From: Rhodothermales bacterium
GTDB taxonomy: Bacteria > Bacteroidota > Rhodothermia > Rhodothermales > UBA10348
Direction: 5' to 3'
DNA: 64,000 nucleotides
Assembly (NCBI GenBank): GCA_024711125.1
Contig: JANJTM010000025.1
Coordinates: 248,001-312,000 of the forward strand
In this document: piece by piece, positions 25,649 to 34,677 of the stretch
Layout of the letters: the number at the start of each line of letters is the position of its first letter
Position numbering within the stretch: position 1 is the first letter of the stretch
Made by a program: the position numbers and the translations under genes
Notes under the pieces: model-generated
Told to the model about the DNA's origin: nothing
What the model saw: the letters and a program-made list of their open reading frames with translations, nothing else
Databases searched by the model: none

Positions 25649-27433
25649 TCAGGCCGACGCCGTGGCGAGCGACTCGGCTTCGGCGACCAGGTTTTCGATG
25701 GCCGCAAGTCCCTGCTCCCAGAACGCCCGGTCGGTCAGGTCGATTCCGAGTCGACCCACGAGCACGTGGGGCCAATCGCTTCCGCCCGAGGCCAGCAGTT
25801 CCAGGTACCGATCGGCGAAGGTCGGTCCGACCTCGAGGTACCGGGCGTACAGGGCGAGTACGAGCAGTTCCCCGAACGCGTAGGCGTACACATACCCCGG
25901 CGTGTGCAGGAAATGCGGGATGTAGGACCACCAGTGGCGATAGTGGTCCCCCAGCGTGACCGAGCCGTCGAACATGGCCTGCTGCGTATCGAGCCAGGCT
26001 TCGGCGAAAGCGTCCACCGAAAGTTCTCCGCGCTCGCGCCTTCCGGTGTGGATCCGATGTTCGAAACGGTTCATCGCAACCTGCCGGAATACGGTGGCGA
26101 CCGTATCGTCGATCTTGGCGACCAGCATGGCAAGCCGGTTGCGCGGGTCCCGTTCCTCGGAGAGCAGGCGCTGGAAGACGAGCATTTCTCCGAAGACCGA
26201 GGCCGTTTCAGCCGTGGTGAGGGGCGTGTCGGCGTGGAAGATGCCCTGCGACCGCGAGAGGTACTGGTGTACGCCGTGTCCCAGTTCGTGGGCGAGCGTC
26301 TGCACGTCCCGCACCCGTCCGGTGTAGTTCATGAGGACGAACGGGTGGGCGCTCGGAACCGCCCCGTGACTGAACGCACCGCTGCGCTTGTTCGGGGCGA
26401 GCGCCGCGTCGATCCATCGTTCGTCGAAGAACCTGCGCGTGATGCGTCCCATCTCCGGGTGGAATCCCTCGTACGCATCCACCACGACCTCGCGGGCCCG
26501 ATCCCACGGGTATGTGGTCGCTGCTTCGCCGACGGGTGCGTAGCGATCGTAGTCCTGGAGATCGGAGATTCCGAGAAGGCCCGCCTTGAGCCGGTAGAAC
26601 CGCCCGACCAGCTCGTACCGGCCCGACACCGACGCCACCAGCGCCTCGACCACCTCGTCGGGGACCTCGTTCGAGCGGTTGCGGGACGAGATCCACGTCG
26701 GGTAGCCGCGCAGGCGGTCGTCGGACGCCTTGTCGGCGAGGATCGTGTTGAAGATGAAGGCCGAGGTGCGAAGCTGCTTTACCAGGCCCTCCGTAAACCC
26801 AAGCGCTGCATCGCGCCGCAGATCCCGATCCCGCTCGTGCAGGAGCGCGAGGACTTCCTGCTGTGTCTTTTCGACCCCCCGGACGACGTACCGCGCCGAG
26901 CCCATGGTCTCGTCGAAGTAGCGCTCCCAGGCCCCCCGGCCGGTCACCGACTTTTCCACGAGGATCTTCTCCTCCGGCTCGGTCAGCAGGTACGGCTTGT
27001 GAAGGCGCTGTATCTCGAGCCAGTGACGGTAGGGCGCGAGCGCCGGGAACGGGAGGAGGGCCTCGGCCTCGGCCTCGTCACGATCGGCCCATTCCAGCTC
27101 GAAGAAGAGCACGTCCTGGGACAGGGCCGTGTACGCCTCCCGTACGCGCTGCAGGAGCGCTCCGCGCGCCGCGTCGGCCGTATCGGTCGACCAGTCCAGG
27201 TAGGCGTACGTGTAAGCGCGGCCGATCCGATCCTGGATCGAACCCAGCATCGCGAGCGCTTCGGCCATGGAAGCGGCGTCGAGACCGGAAACGCGGGAGC
27301 GGTATCGGTCACGAAAGGATCGCGCATCCGACGCCGCCGACTCCAGGTCGCGTTCCAGCGCATCGGGATCGGCGTAGAGCGATTGCAGGTCCCAACGGAT
27401 CGTTTCGGCGCCGGTGATCGAATCAGAAGCCAT
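25649..27433 (-). CDS. pepF: Oligoendopeptidase F (M3 family metallopeptidase)
   Basis: 594 residues, the usual length, from ATG at 27433 (MASDSITGAETIRWDLQSLY). The zinc site LAHELGHGVHQYLS holds HExxH, with the third Glu ligand in TAETASVFGEML. No signal peptide: it degrades intracellular peptides of about 7-17 residues. The frame continues 39 codons upstream without a family-like sequence. The 3' end is 5 bases from the convergent DUF819 gene. Confidence 0.95.
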   Translation of the reverse strand: MASDSITGAETIRWDLQSLYADPDALERDLESAASDARSFRDRYRSRVSGLDAASMAEALAMLGSIQDRIGRAYTYAYLDWSTDTADAARGALLQRVREAYTALSQDVLFFELEWADRDEAEAEALLPFPALAPYRHWLEIQRLHKPYLLTEPEEKILVEKSVTGRGAWERYFDETMGSARYVVRGVEKTQQEVLALLHERDRDLRRDAALGFTEGLVKQLRTSAFIFNTILADKASDDRLRGYPTWISSRNRSNEVPDEVVEALVASVSGRYELVGRFYRLKAGLLGISDLQDYDRYAPVGEAATTYPWDRAREVVVDAYEGFHPEMGRITRRFFDERWIDAALAPNKRSGAFSHGAVPSAHPFVLMNYTGRVRDVQTLAHELGHGVHQYLSRSQGIFHADTPLTTAETASVFGEMLVFQRLLSEERDPRNRLAMLVAKIDDTVATVFRQVAMNRFEHRIHTGRRERGELSVDAFAEAWLDTQQAMFDGSVTLGDHYRHWWSYIPHFLHTPGYVYAYAFGELLVLALYARYLEVGPTFADRYLELLASGGSDWPHVLVGRLGIDLTDRAFWEQGLAAIENLVAEAESLATASA

Positions 27434-27595
27434 GGCTGGAGGAGTCGGGCGGTTGGAGAAGGGTACCCGGCGAGATGCGGGCGCAATCCCAACCGGGGTG
27501 CGCCCGACCCGGTTCGTTCCGCCTTGTGAATTCCCGGTGAGGCCGGGCATCCGACGCTTCGTTGAGCCGTTCCGTTGTTTTCCCCACCCGATACC

Positions 27596-28138
27596 ATGAC
27601 CCGATCCTTCCCGCTCCTCGCCGCGGTATGCCTTGCCTCCGCCTGCGGCCCGTCCGCCCCGCCGGTCCCGGTTACCGTTTCGGATGCGATCGTGGCCGCC
27701 GCCGGCGCGGTCCCGGATTCGACCCGGGCTCCGGAAGTGCAGTTCCGCATGCTGGACGGATCGACGGCGTCCATGGCGGACTGGCGCGGGCGTGCGGTCC
27801 TGGTCAATTTCTGGGCCACCTGGTGCGGTCCGTGCATCAAGGAGATGCCCTGGCTCGCCGGCCTGCGGGAGCGGATCGGCACGGAGCGCTTCGAAGTGCT
27901 GGGCATCGCCACCGCCGAACCCGACACCTCCGTCGTCGTCGGCTTCCTTGCCGACAATCCGGTTCCGTACCCTGTGGCGTTTGATCCCGACGGAGCCGTC
28001 GCCGACGCGTTCGGTGGCGTCTACGCGATGCCCACCTCCTTCCTCGTCTCGCCGGACGGCATCGTGCGCTATCGTTTTCTCGGCGTGATACCCGAGGACG
28101 GTCCGATCGATTCGCTCCTGGCGGTCGTCATGCGCTGA
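27596..28138 (+). CDS. TlpA-like thioredoxin-fold lipoprotein
   Basis: 180 residues. The signal peptide ends in the lipobox CLASACGPS, so the protein should be a periplasm-facing lipoprotein. The thioredoxin fold has LVNFWATWCGPCIKEMPWL (WCGPC redox centre) and YAMPTSFLVSPDGIVRYRFLG with the cis-proline. Relatives keep cytochrome c or secreted proteins reduced. The single gene overlaps the convergent M16 peptidase by 11 bases. Confidence 0.9.
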   Translation: MTRSFPLLAAVCLASACGPSAPPVPVTVSDAIVAAAGAVPDSTRAPEVQFRMLDGSTASMADWRGRAVLVNFWATWCGPCIKEMPWLAGLRERIGTERFEVLGIATAEPDTSVVVGFLADNPVPYPVAFDPDGAVADAFGGVYAMPTSFLVSPDGIVRYRFLGVIPEDGPIDSLLAVVMR

Positions 28139-29420
28139 CGGTCACGGAGGGCTCGAACCAACCCACGGTCTCGCCCGCTTCGGTAAGCACCTCCCGGGCC
28201 GCGTCCCGGATCTCGTCGAGACCGATCGATGCGGCACGCCGCGCCCAGTCGACGTAGAGCCGCCAGTCTCCGGTCGCTACGGCCTCGTTGAGACGGCCGG
28301 CCACCGCGAACGGTCCGTCGCGCGTGTACGCTTCGTCGGCTTCCAGCTGCCTGAGCGCCCTCGCGCGTTCGGCCTCGCTGACACCCTGCCGCGCGACGAG
28401 GTCGAGGGCTTCGCGAACGGCCGCCTCGACGGCCTCGTGCGCACGGCCGGGGGCCGGCATGGTGACGACCTGGAACAGTCCCGGATCGCGGAACCGGCCG
28501 GCATACGCCGACTGGTTCAACGCCAGGCCGCTGTCGATGAGGGCCTTGTAGAGCCGTGCGTGTTTGCCGCGCGAAAGGATCATCGCCAGCAGCGAGAGCG
28601 CGTCGGTCCGGCGATCGAGTCCGGCCGGACTCTTCCAGGCCAGGATCACGGCACCGGGCTCTCCCTGCATGCGCACCGTAACCCGCCTGGGACCCGGCTG
28701 GGGCGGTTCCACCACCCGGCGCCCGCGGACGGGCACCGGAGCGGCCGGGATCGCCCCGAAATGCCGGTGCAGTAACTCGAGTGCCGGCCCCGGGTCGAAA
28801 TCCCCGACCACCGACACCACCGCGTTGTCGGGCCAGTAGTATTCGTCGTAGAAACCGCGAAGATCGTCGGCCGTCACGGCTTCGACGTCAGACCGCCAAC
28901 CGATGGTCGGATGCCGGTAGGGATGCACCGTGAACGCCTGGCTCCAGACCGCGTGGTGCAGGCGACGGACCGGCTCGTTCTCCCCGCGATCGAGCTCGTT
29001 GAGGATGACGGTGCGTTCGCTTTCCACAGCATCCGGATGCAGCACCAGTCCCCGCATGCGATCGGCCTCGATCTCCACGGCCCGCTCCAGGTGCTCGGCC
29101 GGCAGCAGCGCGTAATAGTTGGTGCGGTCGAGCCACGTCGTGGCGTTCACCTGCGCGCCGAGCCGCTGGAGCACCTGGAATACCGACGTGCCCCGGTGCT
29201 TTCCGAAACGCTCGGTGCCCTTGAACATCAGGTGTTCGAGGAAATGCGTCGCCCCGGTGAGCCCGGTCGGCTCGTCACGGCTCCCCACGAGGTAGGTGAC
29301 CATGAACGTCGCCGCCGGAACGGTCCGGTCCGGCAGAAGGAGCGCACGAAGGCCGTTCCCGCGGTGCCGCCACTCCCGGATCCCGGATCGCTCGTCGATC
29401 GCCTCGAACGCGTCGTGCAT
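28128..29420 (-). CDS. M16 family zinc peptidase (processing peptidase-like)
   Basis: 430 residues from ATG at 29420, two bases after the polA stop (TGAGCATG). The inverted zinc motif is HFLEH in GATHFLEHLMFKGTERFG, with the downstream Glu in ERTVILNELDRGENEP. Two M16 domains are present; the second lacks the zinc motif. Related bacterial proteins act as cytoplasmic or periplasmic pairs; no signal peptide is evident and no inactive partner is adjacent. Cotranscription with polA is likely. Confidence 0.93.
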   Translation of the reverse strand: MHDAFEAIDERSGIREWRHRGNGLRALLLPDRTVPAATFMVTYLVGSRDEPTGLTGATHFLEHLMFKGTERFGKHRGTSVFQVLQRLGAQVNATTWLDRTNYYALLPAEHLERAVEIEADRMRGLVLHPDAVESERTVILNELDRGENEPVRRLHHAVWSQAFTVHPYRHPTIGWRSDVEAVTADDLRGFYDEYYWPDNAVVSVVGDFDPGPALELLHRHFGAIPAAPVPVRGRRVVEPPQPGPRRVTVRMQGEPGAVILAWKSPAGLDRRTDALSLLAMILSRGKHARLYKALIDSGLALNQSAYAGRFRDPGLFQVVTMPAPGRAHEAVEAAVREALDLVARQGVSEAERARALRQLEADEAYTRDGPFAVAGRLNEAVATGDWRLYVDWARRAASIGLDEIRDAAREVLTEAGETVGWFEPSVTVSA

Positions 29421-29422
29421 GC

Positions 29423-32227
29423 TCAATGGGCGTCCAGCCAGTTGTCGCCCGTGTCGAGCCCCACCTCGACCGGGACGCCGAGCGGGAGGGCGTTCTCCAT
29501 CTCCTCGCGCACCAGGCTTCGCATGAGGTCCAGTTCCCCCGGCGGAACCTCGAACACGAGTTCGTCATGCACCTGGAGCAGCATGCGGGACGCCAGCCCT
29601 TCGCGCTGCAGTCGTCGGTCGATCCGGATCATGGCGATCTTGATCATGTCGGCCTGCGTGCCCTGGATGGGCATGTTCACGGATACCCGCTCGGCTGCCT
29701 CGCGCACGACCCGGTTACGGGCCCCGATGTCGGGAACGAACCGGCGCCGGCCGAGCAGGGTTTCGGCGTATCCGCGTTCGCGGGCCTTTTCGACCTGTTC
29801 CGACAGGTACCGCGCCACGCCCGGAAAGGACTGGTGGTACCCGTCGATGAGTGCCTGTGCCTCGTTCCTCGAGCAGCGCAGCCGCTGGGCCAGTCCGAAA
29901 GCCGAAACGCCGTACGGAATGCCGTAGTTGACTTCCTTGGCCTTGCGGCGCTGATCCTTCGTCACTTCTTCCGCGGTACAACCGAACACCCGGGCGGCGG
30001 TGACGGTGTGGATGTCCACTCCGTCGCGGAAGGCTCCGATCATCGCCCGGTCGTCGGCCAGCGACGCGAGGATGCGCAGTTCGATCTGCGCATAGTCGGC
30101 CGACAGCAGTTGCCATCCCGGCTCGGGAACGAAGGCACGCCGGATTTCGCGCCCCCGCGCGGTGCGCACGGGGATATTCTGCAGGTTCGGATTGGAGCTG
30201 GAAAGACGGCCCGTCGCGGCCACCGTCTGGTTGAAACTGGTGTGCACGCGTCCGGTCTCGGGGTGGACGAGACCCGCGAGCGTATCCACGTACGTGCTCT
30301 TCAGCTTCGCGAGTTCGCGCCAGTCGAGGATCAGACCGGGCAGCGCATGTTCGGTGGCGAGCTGCGCGAGCACGTCCTCCCGGGTCGATGGTTTCCCCGT
30401 CCCGGTCTTGCCGAGTACCGGCAATTTCAGCCGTTCGTACAGGATGTCGCCCAGCTGCTGGGTCGACGAGATGTTGAATTCACCGCCGGCCGCGTCGAAG
30501 ATCTGGGCCTGAAGCGCGATCAGCTCGGCGTCCAGTCCCCTCGAGATCGATGCCAGGACGCCCGTATCGACCCGCACGCCACGAAGTTCCATGCGGGCGA
30601 GAACGCGCACGAGCGGAAATTCTATGTCGTCGGCCACGCGCCGCAGTCCCTCCCGGTCCAGTTCGGCAGCCAGGAGGTCGGCGAGCCGAAGCGCGACGTC
30701 GGCGTCCTCGCACGCATACGGGCCGACCTTGTCGAGCGGCACGTCCCGCATCGAGATCTGGACCCTCCCGATTCCGATCAGTTCGGAAATCGGGATCGTG
30801 CGATACGCAAGGTAACGAGCTGCAAGCGCATCCAGCCCATGGGGTTCCTCCGGCGCCACGAGATAGTGGGCCACCATCGTGTCGAACAGGGGTCCCGCGA
30901 CCTCCACCCCGTGTCGGGCGAGGACCAGGAGATCGTACTTGAGGTTCTGCCCGATCTTCGGCGCGTCGGATGCGAGCAGCGGCCGAAGCACCTCGAGCAC
31001 TTCCTCCGTGGACGTGCCGTCGGGTAGCGGGGTCGGAACGTAGGCCGCCCTTCCGTGCTCCCAGGCGAGGGCAACTCCGACGAGGGATGCCATCAGGGCG
31101 TCGACGGACGTCGTCTCGGTGTCCACCGAGAGGCGTGGCGCGGACGCGAGGCGGTCGGCCAGGGCCCCGAGCGCCGCGCGTGACCGGATCACGGCATACT
31201 CGACGGACGATTCGTCGTAGCGGGCGAGGTCATCGGTTGCTGCCGCAGGTGCGACCGGAACGACCTCGTCCCGACCACCCGGCGCAAAGAGGTCCGGCTG
31301 GCCCGACGGCGCCACCGGGGCACCCGTTCCGCCCAGAAGGCGGATGGCTCTCTCGGCGAGCGTGTGGAATTCGAGCCGGGCAAACAACTGGCGCAGACGG
31401 GCGAGGTCGGGGTTGGCCCGGTGGAAATCGTGCCAGTCGAGCGGGACCTCGAGATCGGTACGGATCGTGACGAGCTGCTTGGACAGCCGTGCCGCGTCGG
31501 CGTGCTGTTCCAGTCCCTCCCGCGGCCGCTTGGCCGATATCTCTTCGACATGCAGCAGAAGGTTTTCGACCGTGCCGTAACGGCGGATCAGTTCGGCCGC
31601 CGTCTTCTCCCCGATGCCCGGCACGCCGGGCACGTTGTCTGCCGTGTCGCCCATCAACGCGAGCACGTCCACGAACTGCGGCGGTTCGAGCCCGAACCGC
31701 TCCCGGAACGACGTCTCGGTCACGGGATCGAAGGCATCGCCCTTGTAGGCGGGCCGCAGCATCGTGATCCGGTCAGAGATGAGCTGCTGGAAATCCTTGT
31801 CCGGAGAGACGATGACCACGCGCGCCCCGTCGGCCTCGGCGCGGCGCGCGAGCGTTCCGATGACGTCGTCGGCCTCGACTCCTCCCAGTTCCACCACCGG
31901 GATGTCCATGGCCCGGACCACGTCCTTGATCGGCGGAAGATTCGCGAGCAGGTCCTCGGGCGGAGGGTCCCGGTGCGCCTTGTATTCCGCGTACAGTTCG
32001 TCGCGGAACGTTCCGCCCTCCTCCATTACGTCGAATACCACGACCGAGTGGCGCAGCCCGTGATCCTCGATCAGCCGCAGCAGCGCGCCCGTGAAGCCGT
32101 ACGTGGCCGACGTGTTCTGCCCACGGCTGTTCATCAGCGGACGGTTGATGAAGGCGAAATGCGCGCGGTAGGCCAGCGCCATCCCGTCGAGCAGGTAAAG
32201 TGTATCGTCGGCCCTGGAGACTGCCAT
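29423..32227 (-). CDS. polA: DNA polymerase I
   Basis: 934 residues from ATG at 32227. The N-terminal 5'-3' exonuclease domain (YLLDGMALAYRAHFAF, GVEADDVIGTLA, VSPDKDFQQLI, VPGVPGIGEKTA) is followed by a 3'-5' exonuclease domain that keeps LSVDTETTSVDAL with the metal-binding Asp/Glu, so proofreading is probably active. The polymerase domain carries LLSADYAQIELRILAS (motif A), RRKAKEVNYGIPYG (motif B) and LLQVHDELVFEVP (motif C). It acts in repair and Okazaki fragment processing. The frame is open far upstream (to 34420) but only as antisense of neighbouring genes. Confidence 0.97.
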   Translation of the reverse strand: MAVSRADDTLYLLDGMALAYRAHFAFINRPLMNSRGQNTSATYGFTGALLRLIEDHGLRHSVVVFDVMEEGGTFRDELYAEYKAHRDPPPEDLLANLPPIKDVVRAMDIPVVELGGVEADDVIGTLARRAEADGARVVIVSPDKDFQQLISDRITMLRPAYKGDAFDPVTETSFRERFGLEPPQFVDVLALMGDTADNVPGVPGIGEKTAAELIRRYGTVENLLLHVEEISAKRPREGLEQHADAARLSKQLVTIRTDLEVPLDWHDFHRANPDLARLRQLFARLEFHTLAERAIRLLGGTGAPVAPSGQPDLFAPGGRDEVVPVAPAAATDDLARYDESSVEYAVIRSRAALGALADRLASAPRLSVDTETTSVDALMASLVGVALAWEHGRAAYVPTPLPDGTSTEEVLEVLRPLLASDAPKIGQNLKYDLLVLARHGVEVAGPLFDTMVAHYLVAPEEPHGLDALAARYLAYRTIPISELIGIGRVQISMRDVPLDKVGPYACEDADVALRLADLLAAELDREGLRRVADDIEFPLVRVLARMELRGVRVDTGVLASISRGLDAELIALQAQIFDAAGGEFNISSTQQLGDILYERLKLPVLGKTGTGKPSTREDVLAQLATEHALPGLILDWRELAKLKSTYVDTLAGLVHPETGRVHTSFNQTVAATGRLSSSNPNLQNIPVRTARGREIRRAFVPEPGWQLLSADYAQIELRILASLADDRAMIGAFRDGVDIHTVTAARVFGCTAEEVTKDQRRKAKEVNYGIPYGVSAFGLAQRLRCSRNEAQALIDGYHQSFPGVARYLSEQVEKARERGYAETLLGRRRFVPDIGARNRVVREAAERVSVNMPIQGTQADMIKIAMIRIDRRLQREGLASRMLLQVHDELVFEVPPGELDLMRSLVREEMENALPLGVPVEVGLDTGDNWLDAH

Positions 32228-32335
32228 GGTCGTGGATGGGTGGAGCGGAAAGCTAACACAGCCCGCCGCCGCATCCACGAACGGAACCCCCGTCGGCTTG
32301 TTCGCTACAAGACGTCGACCCAACGATTCCGTCGA

Positions 32336-33421
32336 ATGCCCGTCCACCACCCCAGGCGTGTCCTCGTTACCGGGGGTGCCGGATTCATCGGCACCAATCT
32401 CCTGCATTACCTGGTTCCCCGTTGGACGGACGCGTCCTTCGTCAACCTCGACGCCGTCACGTACGCCGGACGGCCGTCCAACCTGAGGTCGCTGGAAACG
32501 AGCGGACGCTACCGGTTCGAGCAGGGGGATATCGCCGATCGCGAACGGGTCGCGGCCCTGTTCGACGAGCACGGATTCACGACGGTGCTCCACCTCGCGG
32601 CGGAGAGCCACGTCGACCGGTCGATCCTCGACCCGCTGGCTTTCGTGCGCACCAACGTGCTCGGCACGGCGGTGCTTCTCGACGTGGCGCGCGGCGCGTG
32701 GCAGTCGGCCGACGGATCCTATGGCGACGTGCGGTTCCACCACGTGTCCACCGACGAGGTATTCGGTTCGCTCGGCGACACCGGGATGTTCGACGAGACC
32801 ACGCCCTACGACCCGAGATCCCCGTACGCGGCCTCCAAGGCCGGCAGCGACCACCTCGTCCGGGCCTTCGTCAACACGTACCGGTTTCCCGCGGTACTCT
32901 CGAACTGCTCGAACAACTACGGTCCGTACCAGTACCCCGAAAAGCTCATTCCGCTCGTCATCCTGAACGCGTTCCACGGCCGCGAGGTACCCGTGTACGG
33001 CACCGGGTCCAACGTGCGGGACTGGTTGCACGTCGAGGATCATTGCTCGGCCATCGAGCGGATCGTGACGACGGCCCCCACGGGATCGACGTACCTGGTG
33101 TCGGGCGGAGAAGAGCGGTCGAACCTGGAACTGGTAGGGCTCCTGCTCGACCTGGTCGATGACCGGTTGGGTCGTCCACGCGGCACGTCCCGGCGGTTGA
33201 TCCGGTTCGTCCTGGACCGGCCGGGACACGACTTCCGCTATGCCATCGACGGGTCGCGCCTCGTGGCCGATCTGGCATGGTCGCCCACCAGGAGCCTGGA
33301 GCGGGGGCTCGGCGAGACCGTCGACTGGTACCTCGCGAACCTCGGCTGGCTCGACGATCCGCAGGACGAGTCGTACCGCGCGTGGGTTCGGACCGTCTAC
33401 GCGGACCGCCCGAGCGCCTGA
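32336..33421 (+). CDS. rmlB: dTDP-glucose 4,6-dehydratase
   Basis: 361 residues of the extended short-chain dehydrogenase family. The NAD motif is VLVTGGAGFIGTNL, the catalytic triad region is HHVSTDEVFGSLG (Thr-Asp-Glu), and YAASKAGSDHLVRA has the Tyr-xxx-Lys pair. It converts dTDP-glucose to dTDP-4-keto-6-deoxyglucose for rhamnose and other deoxysugars of the cell surface. Other rml genes are not in the window, so the pathway context is incomplete; the fit to RmlB is strong. An HAD phosphatase follows 27 bases later. Confidence 0.93.
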   Translation: MPVHHPRRVLVTGGAGFIGTNLLHYLVPRWTDASFVNLDAVTYAGRPSNLRSLETSGRYRFEQGDIADRERVAALFDEHGFTTVLHLAAESHVDRSILDPLAFVRTNVLGTAVLLDVARGAWQSADGSYGDVRFHHVSTDEVFGSLGDTGMFDETTPYDPRSPYAASKAGSDHLVRAFVNTYRFPAVLSNCSNNYGPYQYPEKLIPLVILNAFHGREVPVYGTGSNVRDWLHVEDHCSAIERIVTTAPTGSTYLVSGGEERSNLELVGLLLDLVDDRLGRPRGTSRRLIRFVLDRPGHDFRYAIDGSRLVADLAWSPTRSLERGLGETVDWYLANLGWLDDPQDESYRAWVRTVYADRPSA

Positions 33422-33448
33422 ACTCCGCCGCGCGCTGCCTCCTCGTCC

Positions 33449-34135
33449 ATGCTCGTCCTCTTCGACATCGACGGCACGCTGCTGCACGCCCACGGGGTCG
33501 GGAGGCGCTCCATAGAGCACGCGCTGAGCGACGTGGCGGGCCGACCGGTTTCCGCGTCCGGAGTTCCCTTCGCAGGCCGCACGGACCCCGCCATCGCGCG
33601 TGACATGCTGGCGGGTTCCGGGGTGTCGATGGACGAGATGGAACCCATCGTGGCCGAGGGCCTGCGCCGCTACGGCCAACTGGTCGAAGCGGCGCTGCTC
33701 GAATCGCCGGTCACGGTGCTGCCCGGCGTCGAAGCCGTGCTGGACCGCCTCGCGGCCGAATCCTCGATCCAGCTGGCCCTGTTGACCGGCAACCTGCGAC
33801 CCTCTGCGTATGCCAAGCTGCGCTCGGGACGCCTGGACCACTTCTTCCCGTTCGGGGCATTCGGAAGCGACGACGCCGACCGCTACCGGCTGCCGCCGGT
33901 AGCCCTCCGCCGCGCCTTCGAATTCAGCGGCCGCTCGTACCGCCCGTCCGAATGCGTCATCGTCGGCGATACCGAACACGACGTAGGGTGCGGACGGGAA
34001 TCGGGGATGCTTACGGTGGGCGTCTGCACGGGCCCCCACGAACGATCCCTGCTCGAACGCCACGGCGCTGACGTCGTGCTCGAGGATCTCGCCACGCCCG
34101 GACCCCTCTTCCGCCTGCTGCGCCTGGATTCCTGA
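33449..34135 (+). CDS. HAD-superfamily phosphatase (phosphoglycolate phosphatase-like)
   Basis: 228 residues with all HAD motifs: LVLFDIDGTLL (nucleophile and acid Asp), LALLTGNLR, a lysine in the region YAKLRSGRLD, and VIVGDTEHDVGCG with the metal-binding Asp. A helical cap sits between motifs I and II (subtype I). The substrate is not identifiable from sequence; phosphoglycolate or a sugar phosphate are candidates. Probably cotranscribed with rmlB. Confidence 0.88.
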   Translation: MLVLFDIDGTLLHAHGVGRRSIEHALSDVAGRPVSASGVPFAGRTDPAIARDMLAGSGVSMDEMEPIVAEGLRRYGQLVEAALLESPVTVLPGVEAVLDRLAAESSIQLALLTGNLRPSAYAKLRSGRLDHFFPFGAFGSDDADRYRLPPVALRRAFEFSGRSYRPSECVIVGDTEHDVGCGRESGMLTVGVCTGPHERSLLERHGADVVLEDLATPGPLFRLLRLDS

Positions 34136-34142
34136 CCCGGGG

Positions 34143-34664
34143 TCACCCGGCAACGCGGACGTGGGCGGCCAGGGCGCCCAGCAGCGCCCGGCACGTCCGA
34201 TCCACGATGTCGAAGACCTGCTCGAAACCCTCCGGTCCCCCGTAATACGGGTCCGGGACCTGCCAGTCGCCCGGGTCGGGATCGAATTCACGGAAGAGAC
34301 GGACCTTGTCGGCGAACCGTCCCTCAGGATCCAGAAAGAGGATGTCGTGAAGGTTGTCGCGGTCCATCGCGAGCAGGAGGTCATGGGATTCGAGATCCTC
34401 TGCCCGGAGCTGACGACCACGGCTGCTTAGTTCGATTCCATGCCTGCGGGCCGTTTCGAGCATCCGCGCGTCGGGCCGATCGCCCACGTGCCATCCTGCC
34501 GTGCCCGCGGAGGCCACCTCGAACGAATCCGCGAGCCCGGCACGGTCGACGTGATCGCGGAATACGCCCTCGGCGAGCGGACTCCGGCAGATGTTTCCGA
34601 GACACACGAAGAGCACGCGCACGGGCCGCCGGCCACCGTGGTTGCAGGAGGATTCGCTGGACAC
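34143..34664 (-). CDS. Low-molecular-weight protein tyrosine phosphatase
   Basis: 173 residues. The P-loop VLFVCLGNICRSPLAEG (CX5R with Cys nucleophile) is near the N-terminus and the general acid Asp lies in VPDPYYGGPEGFE, both diagnostic. Such enzymes dephosphorylate tyrosine kinases of exopolysaccharide export or other proteins. It begins 13 bases after the NSS transporter stop, suggesting cotranscription. The first 14 residues (MSSESSCNHGGRRP) are extra relative to the family, so a slightly later start is possible. Confidence 0.93.
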   Translation of the reverse strand: MSSESSCNHGGRRPVRVLFVCLGNICRSPLAEGVFRDHVDRAGLADSFEVASAGTAGWHVGDRPDARMLETARRHGIELSSRGRQLRAEDLESHDLLLAMDRDNLHDILFLDPEGRFADKVRLFREFDPDPGDWQVPDPYYGGPEGFEQVFDIVDRTCRALLGALAAHVRVAG

Positions 34665-34677
34665 GGGCGCGACGGGA

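Noticed and set aside
32228-34420. Upstream extension of polA to about 1665 codons
   Set aside because: The extra sequence is the antisense shadow of rmlB and the HAD gene; the true polA start MAVSRADDTLYLLDG is at 32227.
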